64,000 nucleotides of DNA, taken from positions 25,614,001 to 25,678,000 of the forward strand of contig NC_058042.1 in the NCBI RefSeq assembly GCF_020085105.1, given 5' to 3'. Under the pieces are notes generated by a model, which was given only the letters and a program-made list of their open reading frames with translations, ran no database searches and was not told the DNA's origin. Position 1 is the stretch's first letter, and the number at the start of each line of letters is the position of its first letter. Positions 43,556 to 57,800 of this stretch are shown in pieces. The stretch comes from Siniperca chuatsi. Its lineage: Eukaryota > Chordata > Actinopteri > Centrarchiformes > Sinipercidae. The translations under genes were made by a program, and so were the position numbers.

Positions 43556-46500
43556 TGGTGGTGAAGTCAAAGGAAAGGAGAATGTTCCAGTGGAAATTAA
43601 TTTATGATGTCGATTGCTGACATTCAAGTGTAATACTACAATGAGTGATAAGTGTTGTTATTCACCTTCAGCACACCTATTTTTGATTAACCTCAGCCAC
43701 CAAGAATAAGGAAAATAAAGACTAAGATTAGGCTTTTGAAATGTCGCCACTGCAATTCTATTTTAAAAAATGGGGTATTGTGAGCTACTTTGCACAAGAC
43801 TGTCTTTTCTTAACATACTATTTGCTTTTCAGGTTGCACAATCAACAGCTTATACAGTGGATAAATGTATGCTTATGTCAACTGAGAAAAATAACACTCC
43901 CACCCTTTCAGGTAGCTTTTTGTCAATTGTTCACAGTTTGATAACAGATGCATGAATGTTGATCTGAAATGCTAAGAAACATATTAAGACTAATACGTTT
44001 GCATTGCACTGCCTCCATACTCCGCACAGAGAGTTGAGTAGTGTAGTGTACTGAGCTGCTACACCATACTGTACATTCTGTTCTTCTCCCTCACACTTTT
44101 CCCTGAGTCACCCATGGCAACAACACAATCCCAAAGCGCATGTACAGGGCTGGGGTTGGATGCGCACACTATCCACAAAATAATGTATATGATCAGTATT
44201 TTACATGGCACTTTTCCAAACAAGGATAGAAAGTGTTTCACAATAAAAAACAACTAATTAAATCATGAATAAAATTGAAGTTAAACAAAGCAAGATTATG
44301 ATGATAAAATAAGCTAATCAAAGTAAAACAACATTCATAAAATAAAAGTTAATGTACAAGATATGTACAAGTGTGTAGTTGATAGAAGATACCAATAGCC
44401 CTTTGTACATTTTACTCAATTACCTTAAAATGTCTGCCAGGTGCCAACTTGGCCCACAGTCCAAACCACCCAGTGGAGAGATTAAGTTCCCTCTGTTTAA
44501 ATATATATTGAAGTGCACTTCGACAAAGAACACTCTCACTGGTTACTTCTTTGGCAGAACAACAGGGTAACAAACTGATATCTCTTTAAGGGAACAACCC
44601 CCTCATCCTTTTTTGAACCGTGGTCCTAGAGGAAACATGGGACAATATGTATATCTACACCCAGCTAGAGTGTGTCTACAGTGTCGGACATTGAATATCA
44701 GTTAGGCCTACAACAGAAATAAATAACTATTTGGTGAAATAAATAATAGCATATAAGTATATACTGTTGAATAGTAATTTATATGTTAATAAAACAAAAG
44801 GTTTGTTCATGTCAGCCACTGGAGGTACCAAGGATGGTTCTGCGTTACTATTACAAAGTGGCCATTTTGTCCCATCTACAACAGAACAGGCTGCAAGGGC
44901 TGATGTTGTTTAAGGGAGGGTTGGAAAATAGGCAGAGGATGGCAAATTTTTGATGGCTGCAAGTGTGGGTGGTGCAACTGCAACTAAAGACATATTCATG
45001 GTGGCCTCTAAGAGTTAGTCTCTCAGAGGAAAATCTGTTGCATTCGACAGTAACACTAGTGGTCTGACTTACTCATCACATCCTAATTACAAATGCATCA
45101 TGGTGGGGGATTCCAGGCAGAGCCACTATACCAACAGGCGCTGGTGACTGATGATGTAACACTTGAGTCAATGGGGCAGACCAGTGCCAGACCAGTGCTG
45201 TACGTGAGCACAGTCACATCCCGCTACTGCAACACACACAACCACGAAAAGGCTGGAGGCAGACATCCGAGTGGGCTGAACCACAGGGAGACTGCAGAGG
45301 GGAGAAAAGGGTCTGAAATGTTACCGTAGAGTGCTGTGTGTGGGTGTTTTTTTTTTTTTTTAATAATTTCCTGTTTTATTCATTTATTTAAGGGCATTTT
45401 TTGAAGAAACTGAATAAAAAAAATGTATGTTACATTTGCATTTCTTCAAAAAATGTTCATATAGTACAATACCTGGAGTGGACCATTCCAAGATTCATCA
45501 TACTGTTGATGAGGAGAAAAAAAAACACCGGATGACAAAAATCAATTAACTGTTTTAAATATTTTACCCATTAAAAATTAGGGCCGTCTACAGTCGGCTC
45601 AGCTGTTATGCACACTGCACTCTGCTACATGTGCTGCGCGGTGCTGAGAGTATTGTAGCAATAGTGATGGCCCTCATTTCCCATTATGCCCTGCCTAGTG
45701 CTGAACTTAACTGACGTTTGTTAAGTTAGCTGTTTTACATTCCAAAATGCAAATGCTACTTTTTGTTAGTGTTTGTAATGTGTCTGTTCAGAACAGGGTG
45801 GTTTCTGTTGTCATTTTTGTGCTGGTTTATAGTATTAACCATTAGTCAGGTGGCTGTTACATTTCTTGAGCCCAGCTGTATTAATGCATATTTGATTTCT
45901 TGTCCCCTGTGTTTAATGCCATTGAAGGGTTGACATCGCTGGGAACAGCTTCTTGTCTCATTTTAATTGGCTAGAACATCTCATAATGACAAATACCCGT
46001 TCAGTCGGTTCGCATAAAATCAAACCGGTTTAAGCTTGTACACCGGACAAACCCTAGATTTGGGTTATAGTAACTTATGAAGGGAATTTCTGACATGCAA
46101 AAAGCAGCCATTTGGTGAAGTATCTTTCTCAACTGGTCTGATACTGGAGCATTACCAATATAGCTATCACAACTTCACAGTTTAACGCAATTCTAAAGAT
46201 ATTGCAACACTGGCAGTTACAATTGCAAAACTGAAAGGGGATGCACATTTGTCTTACAGTGAAAGGTTGAGATGAGTTACAGGCAGCTCCCCATACAAGC
46301 TGTTTTGCTACTTGACCACATACGTGGACTACAAATCAGATGCATGTCCAAAAAATAGCTATGGCCAATAGCAGTAGTAGTAATAAATCAAAATTTTATT
46401 CCTAACACAACAGAACATGGCTGGCTTTGAATGCTATTGCTACTGAACAGTCACATGTAGAAATATGTTTTTATATCTACCTAGAATGCTTAAGCATAAT

Positions 46501-49500
46501 GTCTGATATCATACCCAACCCCTCTTTTTCACCCCTTTCCATCAATATTTGCAGCAAGGCTTATTAAGGGATTACTAAGTGTCATGTATTGTTTTAGCCT
46601 ATGTTTAGCCTGTTTACCCTCAGCACATTTGCAGCATTTGAGAAGTGCGAACAAGTCATAGTCTGTCTATTTGTAATTTTAATGAAATGTCATCCTCAGG
46701 CAACTCAACCTCAAATACTGCCTGTAATATGTGTTATTTTTGGAGCTATCTGAGGGAATAAGACTGGCAAAACAAACATGTCCTCCTGATATAACTTTTG
46801 AAAATCAGGTAGTGGCTATCCTTCACCAAGTGCAGTAATGACTGTCTGTCTGATCCAGCAGCTCCTGGTTGTTATGGAAAGACAAAATTACATCATAGCT
46901 GGCTGACAGACATGGATAGCATGTCTGACCCCAGGACAGCAAGTGAACAGCCACCACAGGCCAACAGCAGCCATACTAACCATGACACAGATGCAGGGCT
47001 AACTTTAAAGCTGGCTGCTAATAATCCCCTCCAATCCCTTTCCACCAACTCTACAAACAATTTCCTTATCACTTATTTGAGAAACACACCTGTGTAATCA
47101 TTAGCAACTATAGTAGCATTGCTGTCAGGGTGACTTGACATTTAGTATAATTTCTATTATGGATGTGACATAACACTGGGCTAATCCAAGTTGGCTCACA
47201 GGCACAGTAGATGGTTTCAGTCACACTCACTTAGCCAAGGCACCATTAGCAGGTTGCACTACATACCCCCAGTAGATCTTCCTGTTCCTCCTGGGGACAA
47301 ACAGGCACGTTATTACCAAAGACCTCCACAACAAGCCCAGTGTGTTGGAGCTTCCAATGCCAATGAGCGAACTACTCCCTGTAATAGCAGTCCAAGCAGA
47401 ACTGACCGCTGCAGTGCGCTTGCATATGTACGACACTTTCAGGAGCTCAAGAGTAAATCCCTTCAGTGAGGATAAAGGACATGGAGAGCGCCTGCTGTGA
47501 CCAAGCAATCGCCACGACCTGATATAATGGACGTACATGAGACTTCCACTACAACACACCAGAGCAGTGTCGCACCAATGTTACTGCCAGCCTAGGTCAT
47601 ACAACGCCCCAGGCCTTAAAACGGAGGCTTGGCTAATAATAACGCACATCATGCAGTCTGTTTGTAGAAATCTAATACTCGGAATGTACGATGGTACTTA
47701 CACTATGTAGGCCTGTAAACTACAAAACAAACCTGAGATTGGGTACTGCATGGATACAGAATCCTGTGCATATTCAATGCACTTCAAATACACATGCTAA
47801 ACCATTTGACTACATTTTTTGCCCAAGCACCTTACATCAAATTGAGTGCATAATGTTGTCAGTGCAGTCATGTGTGTCTGTAGTAGCAAAAGAATACCCA
47901 TAATTGGTTGTGTTTCACCATCTGGCGTTACATAGCATTAGTCAGCAAAAATGCAGCTATGGTGGGGAGGAACTGCATGAGAGCAGTGCCAGCTGCAAAA
48001 GGGCTAGCCTACTGCACTGACCACCAGCTCAGCTGCAACTGAACTACCTTACTACAACAGAAGGTCAAGGACACTTCCATCCAGAACAGAAAATGACAGT
48101 TTTGCCATCCATTAACTGCAGTAGCTCGTGCACTCCACAATTCCTTATCATCTTTGCAAATGGCTGGTTACCTGCCAAAGTGCTTCTTAAAGTAGAAAAA
48201 CATCAACAGCCACAGCTAAAATTACTATTCAACAGTATATACTTACATGCTATTATTTATTTCACCAGCAGTTAACATCTATGGATGAATAAGTTCCAGA
48301 ATCTGGACTTATTCATCTATTCAGATAAAGTTTATAGACTCATGAGTGCAATGGAATTTGTTTAATAACAGTGATTTTACTGGGATATAGGGGGTAATGT
48401 ATGACAACTGAGACCTGAGACCACCTGGGCAAATAATAAAAACAAAACTTCCTAAGCTGTCTGCACCTAGTCCATTGCCTAGATTTAAGTAATAGGCAGA
48501 CACTGAGCACTTCCCTTTGTTGAGCAAATCAATTCAACAGATCTCCTAGTCACTTGACGTTATGGCCTGACTGGTTCCCTGGGATAAAGACTCCATTTTG
48601 TCAACAGGGCCTTCAGCCAGGAAGGACATAGCAATGACAGTGTCTCCAGATTTTTGTTATACACAAATCAATTATTTCTCATAAGATTACAAAGCACATG
48701 CAGGCTATACTGCAGGTCCTATGTATATTCTATGCATGTCACAGTAGATGTATATGACATTCAAATTTAAAATGCACCTTTCGACATAGCCCTGCCTTGG
48801 TCAAATCATCTTTTTTTTTTTGCTGTTTTGGAAACAGGCTGAAAAGCAGGGCATTGTAGAAAGACACAGTATAAGCTGTCAGATAAAGAGCTAAAGGCCC
48901 TAACACAACCTAGACAGGGAGGGTGAGACCTGTCTTTCTGCATGTATCCAGTATCAAGGCCTATTATCTGTGGAACCAGTACAGCGAGCTACTGCAGTGA
49001 AGCTACTGAGACTATGTACACATTTAAAACTACGTTTATCATATGATTGTTATTTCCTATAACATATGGAACCCTATTCAGATTTATTTTAAGTGCCTCT
49101 GAGGAAATATGATGATGAACGTGATACATTTACCTGACTCTGACTGCCATGAGAGTGAATACGACGATAACACACGACTTTTAGTAATTTAGGTAGTTTT
49201 GGCTTTGGGGCATTATGCCACTAGTTAAAACGCATCGGGATTTTATTGTACTATACTTAAATACGGTGAAGACGATGCGCTAAAGGTCACGTTCTCATCC
49301 TGCGTCACATTTTCCTGATCTAGAGACATCACAGAGATTGACCAATGGGAGGCCGAGAAAACGGAGCGACCACACCCACATCAGGAGGCAACAGGAAGCG
49401 ATTCTTCAACGTTCAACACTTCACGCATCATATTTAATTTCAGCATTTTAGAAGTAATAACTGTGTTTAGCGACAAAACAAGACTAGACCGCGTTAGCAG

Positions 49501-49879
49501 TTTAGTAATAGAAAGATCTACTCAGTGCACGGACAAATGCCCTCAGTTTATCCATCTGCTAACTGCATTTTCAAATCACAACGTTGTTGAATACATACCA
49601 AACCAGCACAGCAGGATTAAAAATGGCTTATCTAAAAGTCCTGACATTTTTAAACATGATTTCGAAAAAAGCTACATAGTAAAGAGAGGAAACAAGCCAC
49701 CAGTAACAGTTAACCCACTCATACATTCCCGCACTTAACGTTACCAGCTCGCAGGATGTAGTTAGCTACAGACACAACAAAAGACAAAAAGATTCAGAAG
49801 GTAGCACATATGACAACGCAAGTGTCCCACAAGTTATCAGGTCACTGCATTAATCGATAAGTGACCAAGCTAGAACCCA
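43556..49879 (-). other. pkm: Large pkm intron 1
   Basis: About 6.7 kb separates the first coding exon from the presumed non-coding first exon. I see no coding exon in it. It holds a poly(T) run near 45.35 kb, AT-rich sequence and possible old interspersed repeats near 45.57-46.06 kb. Vertebrate pkm genes commonly have a long first intron. Confidence 0.5.
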
Positions 49880-50060
49880 TGTTGAGGATACCCACCTTGT
49901 CTCGCTGAAGTGGATAAATGCTTGGACCGATGTAACTGCCGTTACACTGAGACCAGCTCAAGGTGATCTCTACTCACTTACTCTGCGGAACTACTTTCTA
50001 GAGATGCTGAGACATATCCATCCGAGATAATATAGATACATGAAAAGAAATACACCGTCT
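49880..50060 (-). promoter_or_regulatory. pkm: Candidate pkm non-coding first exon and promoter region
   Basis: Two good minus-strand donors lie here: AGA followed by GTAAGT (intron G at 49981), and AAG followed by GTGGGT (near 49893). Either could end a non-coding first exon. Upstream on the minus strand there is a CCAAT motif at about 50213 in GC-richer sequence, with GCGTG cores near 50222 and 50271 that could be hypoxia-response elements. All of this is inference. Confidence 0.3.
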
Positions 50061-50299
50061 TGACACATTTATAACAACGGCACTCGTAACAGATTACTCA
50101 AACATGTGTTTCATTTTAGTATTACTGTTATGGAAAGTCAGAAAATGGTAAAAACTAAAAACGCGGAAGGATACGCAGATACGCGGTGTAAGTGCTTGGT
50201 AAAGTTAGGGAGCCAATCGGGGCGCGTGAATGCATCAGTACAGCATGGAGTCTGACATGTGACTGTGGATGGCGTGCTGTAGTTTCCTGAAAAACGCAG

Positions 50300-52900
50300 T
50301 GGTTAGGCCGTTCAGTGCCTTGCCCATTTTAATGGATGGGATTCAAATAAGTAACCTATCATGATGTCAGTATGTTTATTATCGTGCGGATGTGCAAACC
50401 ACCGGCAGCCAAAATGGTTCATGGGAAGCATCATCAAACGTCTTGCAATATACGGTAACTGTGTTCAAGGCTATCAAAATATTGTTCGCCCCCCTCTATT
50501 TAATTTCTAAAAGCTGGTGCCATAATGAGACCCACATTGTTTATTGCCCAAATGCATAAGTAGCTCACGGCCAGTCAATGGATGTTTGAGGGATGAATCA
50601 AGGACCCTCATGATGGGCTAGTACCTTGCTACTGTACGGTGTTTGAGGCAATACCTCCATCTAGTGATGAAAAATAATATAACAGTTTTTAGATGTTTTT
50701 TCAAAAACGGATCCTGGTACATCATATTGAGTATTATAAAACACGTGCTTTTTCCCATAAATATTAGATATAGTTCTTCACATTATTTATCCTCTATTTA
50801 ATTGATTTTGCATTTTAACTACACATTCCAAAATTACATATTCTAAGTACACAACCAATATTGCTATACTAATATCATACCATTATACAAAATACAAATA
50901 TATCTACTACTAGCAGTACTATACTACAACCCCTGCTACATTTTATAATACCAAATAATAATTATTATTTGATTTCCACAGAACTTGTCTGGTGCAGACA
51001 GCTATGTGGCAAATGTTCCCCAGGATGCTTAATTCTGTTGTTGTGTTAATCAGCTATGCAAATGAGAATGCAGACAGAAACTAAATCCTTGACACAGACA
51101 CAGCTGCCAACCATATCTCAACCATAGTGAGATTCAAATATAAACATTCAAACTCTGCCACAGAGATTAGACAAATCAATCGGGCAAAGATACTCCTCAA
51201 AGTACTATTTGCTTTGCAGATACAGAAAACACTGATGCTAATCTTAATTTTTTTCTCTCGACTACCTGTGGTCTACTATAAGAGTGCACTCTTCACTAAG
51301 TCCATGTCTCCTCCCCCTGTGTCCCATTTTGCTCTCACCTGTTCACAGCGGTGGTGGTGCTAGCACTGCTGCTTCCACTGCCCATGTTGCTTTCTCACTG
51401 GCTGCTGGCAGCCTCTACCTGGATCCACTCCACTCCACAACCTGAGGCCAATGGACACACCTGTCCAGGTGAGGGATAGATCTGCTGTCCAGTCACCCTG
51501 TCCACTGGCCAAGCCCCTGACTGTCAGTCAGTATTAATGGCTGCTAACCCCTAGGCCACGAGGTACAGTAAGACACTGTGGGAATATGCTTAGATAAATC
51601 TCAGAGATGAGCTGATAGGACACGCTACTGCTTCTGAATGTATTATTACTGCATGAGTACAGCAACTGCTACATATGAACAAATTTATATGAATAAAAGG
51701 GGAACAACTATCAAACAATAAAAGGTGAAATAAACACAACTCCATTAAGACACACATAGAAGAACTAAAATAGCACAATTACATATTGATTACGTTATGA
51801 TCATAATACGATAAAACAGAAAGGCACAATACATGTGAAATAACACTAATGGGAACCATTAGTGATTGTCAATATATTAAAGAATCTTCTTCTCCATTAG
51901 AGAGACCTAACAGTTCATTTCTTCCACAAAAGAAGAGGGATGTTGTAATTCAAAAAGTTTGTTACAATCTGCATTTTCAGCTGCATCCAGAAATAATATT
52001 TACTGATTGTTATTGCACAGTGAAGGTCAGTTTCACTATATGTGGAAGATGGGGGGTTGTTCTAGGACTACTACTATAGTGAGCTCTTCATTTGAACCTT
52101 GGACACCTACAACATCACACCTCACACACCTCAAATAAAAGAAGTACCAGGCAGGATAACTGTGGTTGACAAAGCAACTATGGCATGATGTCAAAGTGTT
52201 TCCCCATATTTATACTGTGCCATCAGAGTCTGTACCCTTTAGTTTTCCTTATTGTGTGCCAAATAAAAGTTTGAAAATCTTAATTTTATTTTTCTGTCCT
52301 GACTACAGCCACACATTGAGCAGACAGTTGGTCTAACACTCGTTTATTAATCGGTCCATTGTTTAGGTCAGTTCTTAAGTAGATACATTTGTAGATAATG
52401 AGGTTAAAGACTGATTAGCTCAAAGGCCTAATGGCCATTGTCTCACACATGCACACAATGACACAGTGTATCATAGATACAGCAGATGTGATATTTTTGT
52501 AATATTATATTAATTTTTGAAGATGTTACTGAAATATAACTATTACTATTGTTATATAATTTGAATATTAGATCAATTGAGCCTATGCATCGCTGCATCT
52601 ATACAGCATGCAGTGCAGCTATGGTGTAAAGCACAAATGTAGCATTAAGCATATTTGTGCTTTCTTTCTTTTTGAATAAATTTAGACAAGACATGAAAGC
52701 ACTTAAATATCAACCAGAAGCTGCCTCCAATGCATGACTGCACTGTAATAAACACTGACTTATGCAACCACACACACACAACACAAACAGACGGGCAGAT
52801 GCATATACAAGAGCAGAGCCATTCTTCCTCCATTTTTCCTCTTATTTCTCAGCAGCAGTGCAGTCAGCTGCAGGTCACATGACTGGCTTGCCTGGTCTCA
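50300..52900. other. Intergenic region between divergent pkm and parp6
   Basis: AT-rich, with no recognisable exon or RNA gene. Small open frames on both strands have no domain or splice support. It includes presumed promoter DNA for both neighbours. Confidence 0.45.
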
Positions 52901-52929
52901 CTGAGCATGCTCAGACCCATCAGTGTTGT

Positions 52930-53218
52930 CAGGCAAAATATAAGACAGCAGTAGGAGCAGAGATCTGCAATAGATAAACACACAGACTAACACACAGCAA
53001 CTGGATTGCTTGCAGACACACACCACAGGCACTGAGAGACAGACACTGTGGAATTGGGGGATTGTGTCTCTGGTTTCTCTAATATTTTATTTTAATGGAC
53101 TTATTGTCATCTATCATTTCAGTGGAAAACAGCCGCTGAGAAAGAGAGGCAGGTGTGCCCTTTAAGAGGGGGAGCAGCTGAGGCAAGGACAGCATCCGAG
53201 TCTCCATCCTCTGTGGAG
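52930..53218 (+). promoter_or_regulatory. parp6: Candidate parp6 promoter and non-coding first exon
   Basis: A TATA-like AAATATAAG at 52936-52944 precedes transcribable sequence ending in a strong donor, GTGGAG followed by GTAAGTG, at 53219. No parp6 coding sequence precedes that donor, so it would be 5' UTR. An acceptor-like ATCATTTCAG near 53121 could split it further. Confidence 0.3.
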
Positions 53219-54845
53219 GTAAGTGTAGATGGATGGGGTGGGGGTGCAGAGCATGGGGGGAAGGGAAAATTCCGCCTGACTGCATCTGTGTTTGTGTTAA
53301 ATATTATCAGAAGGAGGAACGGGGATGGGGGATTTGTCGGCGGCTCTATTGGTATGTGAGACGACAGAGGCTATGGGAATGGCGGGGAGTGGTGGTGGTG
53401 GAGGGGTGTAGATGCTAGCAGGGTTGAGGACATGGCAGGGCAGCAGGCACATAGAGAAAAGGTCTGAAGATCTGAAGTGGAAGACGCGGTAATGACGGGG
53501 GAGCCGTGTTTGATAGGGTGCAGCTGATGTCAGGAAAGGAGCCAAACCATTACAGGAAAAAGGACAGATCCATAATCAGGAAGAGAAAAACACAGTATTA
53601 TGATTATTTTGTGTAGACATGTAGATAATGGCCCAATCTAAGGTAGAGATGAGCTTAATGTCCATTGTTAGTGCAGCAAACAAAAATGAAATTAATAATT
53701 GGTGTTGATTTAATTATATTGACCTATATAGCATAGATGCCTTCATGCTTGATGATTTTGTAAAGGCAGTCGGTTCTGTGGTGCCAATTTACGTTGCCAT
53801 CCAGTCTTTGTTTGCAAATGTTTCAGGATTCAGTCCTGATAAATATTAGAAATTCTTTATTATTTTGATTTGATGTGCACTAGACTATGCACATTTTAAT
53901 TTGTATTCTGATGCTGCAGTGTGAAATCTGCATCTGCATCTGCAGCTTTAAGTCTTGTTAAAAAGACACCATGCTCATTGTTTACATGTCTGACACAAAA
54001 TGTGATGGGACGCCAAGAAATACAGTGTACTGTGGCTGCCTCTGTTATATCAGTGATGTATCCTTGTAGTTTTTCTTCTGATTTTGTCATAATTTATCTC
54101 TAAATCCGGACCATAGAAAATTCAAGATCTTGTTTTTTCTCATGACAGCTGTGACTATTCCTTTATAGGCAACCTTTATTTTATTATGTTAAATTCTTGA
54201 GAAATGATTTTTTTTACTCAACACCCTGTGGCCACAGTGTACTGTCCTTATGCTAACCCCAGAAATTACGTGGCATTTCAAAGATTTCCTTCCATTTATT
54301 TGCCAGGCAAATCAAAAATACGTCAGTCTAACAATGCACTGACATCAGCAGATGTGCTGTTTTCGCTGTGTGTCTACAAAGGTGTGCCAACCTTTGGCGC
54401 TTCGATATTAATAGATGAAGTTCCTGGAAAAAAAACACAACAAAGAAATTGAGACATCCTGGGTACTGAACGTACAGCACATATCTCCCACACATTCTCT
54501 CCACTGTGATTAATGCCACTCTGAAAGGAGGCAGAGATGGCTGTTGCTAGGATACATGGCAAGGTGAAGTGCAGACCATTTAAAGACAAGAAGAGGAGGG
54601 CACCATTTACAAAGCATGGCATCACTGGAGATGGCCTCTATGTCTCATGTTTTCTTCCTTTACTGAATTTGAATTTCTATTTCTCCAAGGTCTTGCAGTT
54701 CTGAGGAGTGCAAGAAAGAGAGGTGGTCAGTCAAAGCTCTCCGTTTTTTTTGTTCTCGTTCCTTCCACCTGGAAATGGGCTGCAATGGTTGGCAGTATTT
54801 AAAGGCCTAAACCTGTCTGAGTGAGCCATATGAACAGCAGACCCA

Positions 54846-57800
54846 ATGGTAAGACAGCTAGGATCCTATTGGTGTAATCCTGCATAAGATTAAGCTGTGT
54901 CATCCAAATTATGGTTTTGTTTAAGATTTAGAAAGTGATGAGTAAAAGTAAATAAAATAAAATGACATTGCTGTGGCTACTCACAGAAGTTTAGATTTTC
55001 CATAGGCATTTAAATATTGTATTAGCTTAATCTAACTATATTAAATAAATTAAATGCTGTAGGATTATGCAACAGGATGCCCAGGCTTCAGGCTGTGCCG
55101 GAAATGACGAGACATGGTTATTTTGATGAAAAAGATAGATATTTTTATTAACTCACCCCTTTTAATTGTCAGTTGAGTATTCTTTTGAACGTTGAATTCA
55201 GAGAATATTCTGTCTTTTGGAAATAAATCATGCCTCTTCGTCTCTCTCTTTGAGATGCTATATAAAGCAGTGTTTTGAAGCCCTTGAACAGGAGGCTAAA
55301 TAGGGAGATGTGAGAAAGGATGTGAGATGAAAGGATGATAGAAAGAGGTAGCATCTTCTTTCCACTCCACTATAATGGCCTTTTCATAATGTGTGGGCCC
55401 ACAGGACATCAAAGGCCAGTGTTGGACAGACGAGGAGTCGGATGGGGAGAACGAGTCGGAGCAGTTCCTGTATGGCATTCAGGTATAGCAGAGGCTAAAT
55501 CTATATGTTTAATCTGCTGTGCTGAATACTTACTATAATACTGAAATGTTGTTTTCAGTACTGATGCTAGTCAGTATTATCATCTTTTTAATTTCAAAAT
55601 AATACCATACCATTATTTAAAAAAAAACCAACCCATTACAATAACCTCAAACTAGTGTGCAAATAATAATACTTTAGTTCCCAGCAAACTGTAAAAGAGC
55701 TTCTGAAGGATGTGTTTTCCTGACTTACAAGTTCTACTGCTGTAATATGTTGGCAACAAAAAAAGCACGTAATAATTTGACCATTTAAACATGAATAACC
55801 AATGCAAAACTAGCCACTAGTTTTCAAAATATTGTCATAGACCTAGGTGTTTGTCAAAGGGGAATTTTTGACCTGATGGTGGAGCCGGACAATAAGTCAG
55901 GGGTCACCAAAACCATTTTGAATTATTCTTTTGTGGATTTTGAATATTCACACCAAATGTCATGGTAATGTGGTCAATAGTTGTTGAGATATTTTGTCCT
56001 GGTAGTGCAGAAGAGATGGATCGGCTGACTGACATTTCCATCCTAATGTCTCGCTGCTAGCAGGGCAAAAATCTAAATTCATCTGAAGCAGGATATTCTG
56101 TTAAAATGTAAGGCATGTGTCAATGTTTTATAAAGTTCTGGGCTTGGTGTCAAATTTTCCAAACTGACAATAGCAAACATGACATTTAAGTACAATACAG
56201 GTTTAGTACTATCACCCTATGCAACCTTAAGTATCGATCCCAAGCAACACTGTCAAATTCATTTCCGTGGCCGTCATTTAATGTATCATCTCATCTCGTA
56301 AAGTTCAATGCTTCACTTCCATATAAGACCTCAATCTGTTAGTTATCCTTTTTTACTGTTATCTTGCAAGTCTTGTGATTGAAATGTAAATCCAGTCTTG
56401 GACCTAAAGCTCATTTCTATGCAGTCAGAGAACATGAAAGCAGCGTAGTGAAGATAAGGATGAAAGTGTGGGATCTGTTCTACACACTCAGAGCTGAGGA
56501 GATGAGAGTCTGACTTCAAGTCTAGACACCAGGAACACTTATGACAAACTTAGGTCAACTATTATTATTAATACTTCAAATGATCACTGAAAAATAAAAA
56601 TAGAATTTGTAATGTAAAAATTACCTACCACTGTTTGACATCCTGATGTCCTCATCCTCCTTTTGTTCCTGTCAAACCTCATGTTATGTCTGATTTTATT
56701 GCAAATACAAAATGTATGTTGGATCAGAGCTAGGAAAGGCTGACTAAATAGCACAAACCATGTTGAAATGGACTTCCTAATTCTTTAAAGGCAAATTCTG
56801 ATATTTTACAACCGAGATCTAATTTCATGATGTGCAAATGCCATGAGAACCTGGTCTGGACTGTGGTTGAAGAGATGAAAGACTGAGTAGTTCAGCTGAT
56901 TTGAATTTTTTTTTATATTGATTTTATTAAAAAAATATTTTCATATTGAGTCAGCTGTAACAGCTGAACACTATTGCGAACACTGTTGCGATTGACAAAC
57001 TAGTGAAAAACTAGTTAGCAAGCAAGCAGAGAGGTACAAACAGGTAGTAAAAGTAATAGATAAAGGGTTTAAATAGTTAGCTATAAGTAATAGATAAAGG
57101 TTTGAAATAGGTAAAAGTAATAAATAATCAATAGTTAGGTAACTATAATGGATAACAGTTGAAATAGCTAAAGGTAATGGATAAATGTTTGAAATAGATA
57201 GCTCAAAGTAATAGTTAAAATAGTTAGCTAAAAGTAATAGATACAGTAAATGGTGGAAATTGATAGCTAAAAGTAATACATAAATGGTTGAAACCTTTAG
57301 CTTCCACTGCAAGTGGTTGTGGTACGAATGCAAACTTGACCAAACTGACCGAAACACTGACAGTACAATTGTGTGTACATTACATTATTGTAACAATATC
57401 CACTTTTATATAATGAAATGTGTTAAATAACATCCTATTCAAAATCATTTTAAACTTAATATTATGACAGGTGGTGTCAGTGAAGGGTACTTTAATTCAC
57501 GTGACAGGTACGTCAGAAAAAAAGGTTGGGAACCACTGTTCTATAGCATGTTCTGTGCTGTAATTGTGACCAGCATTAATGCACTGCTTGTTACAGGGGA
57601 GCTGTGCTGCTGACCTGTACCGCCACCCTCAACTGGATGCAGATATTGAGGCAGTAAAAGACATCTACACTGACAGTGCTGTCTCTGTTAGGTACAGCAC
57701 AGACACACACATGCACACACTACTGTTTGAGACCTATTTTCAAAAAATTTGAAACAAACAAAATGACTTAATTAGTGGTGGTATGATTCTGTCTGCTGGC

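Noticed and set aside
45570-46065. Possible DNA transposon, with TAGGGCCGTC near one end and an inverted CTAGGGTTTGTC near the other
   Set aside because: The end similarity covers only a few bases and could be chance; no target duplication found.
49463-49738. 91-residue plus-strand open frame near the pkm 5' end
   Set aside because: No recognisable domain, conserved motif or splice context; consistent with chance in promoter-proximal sequence.
56971-57357. 128-residue Tyr/Leu-rich minus-strand open frame
   Set aside because: It lies in the AT-rich minisatellite of a parp6 intron; its repetitive composition follows the DNA repeat.
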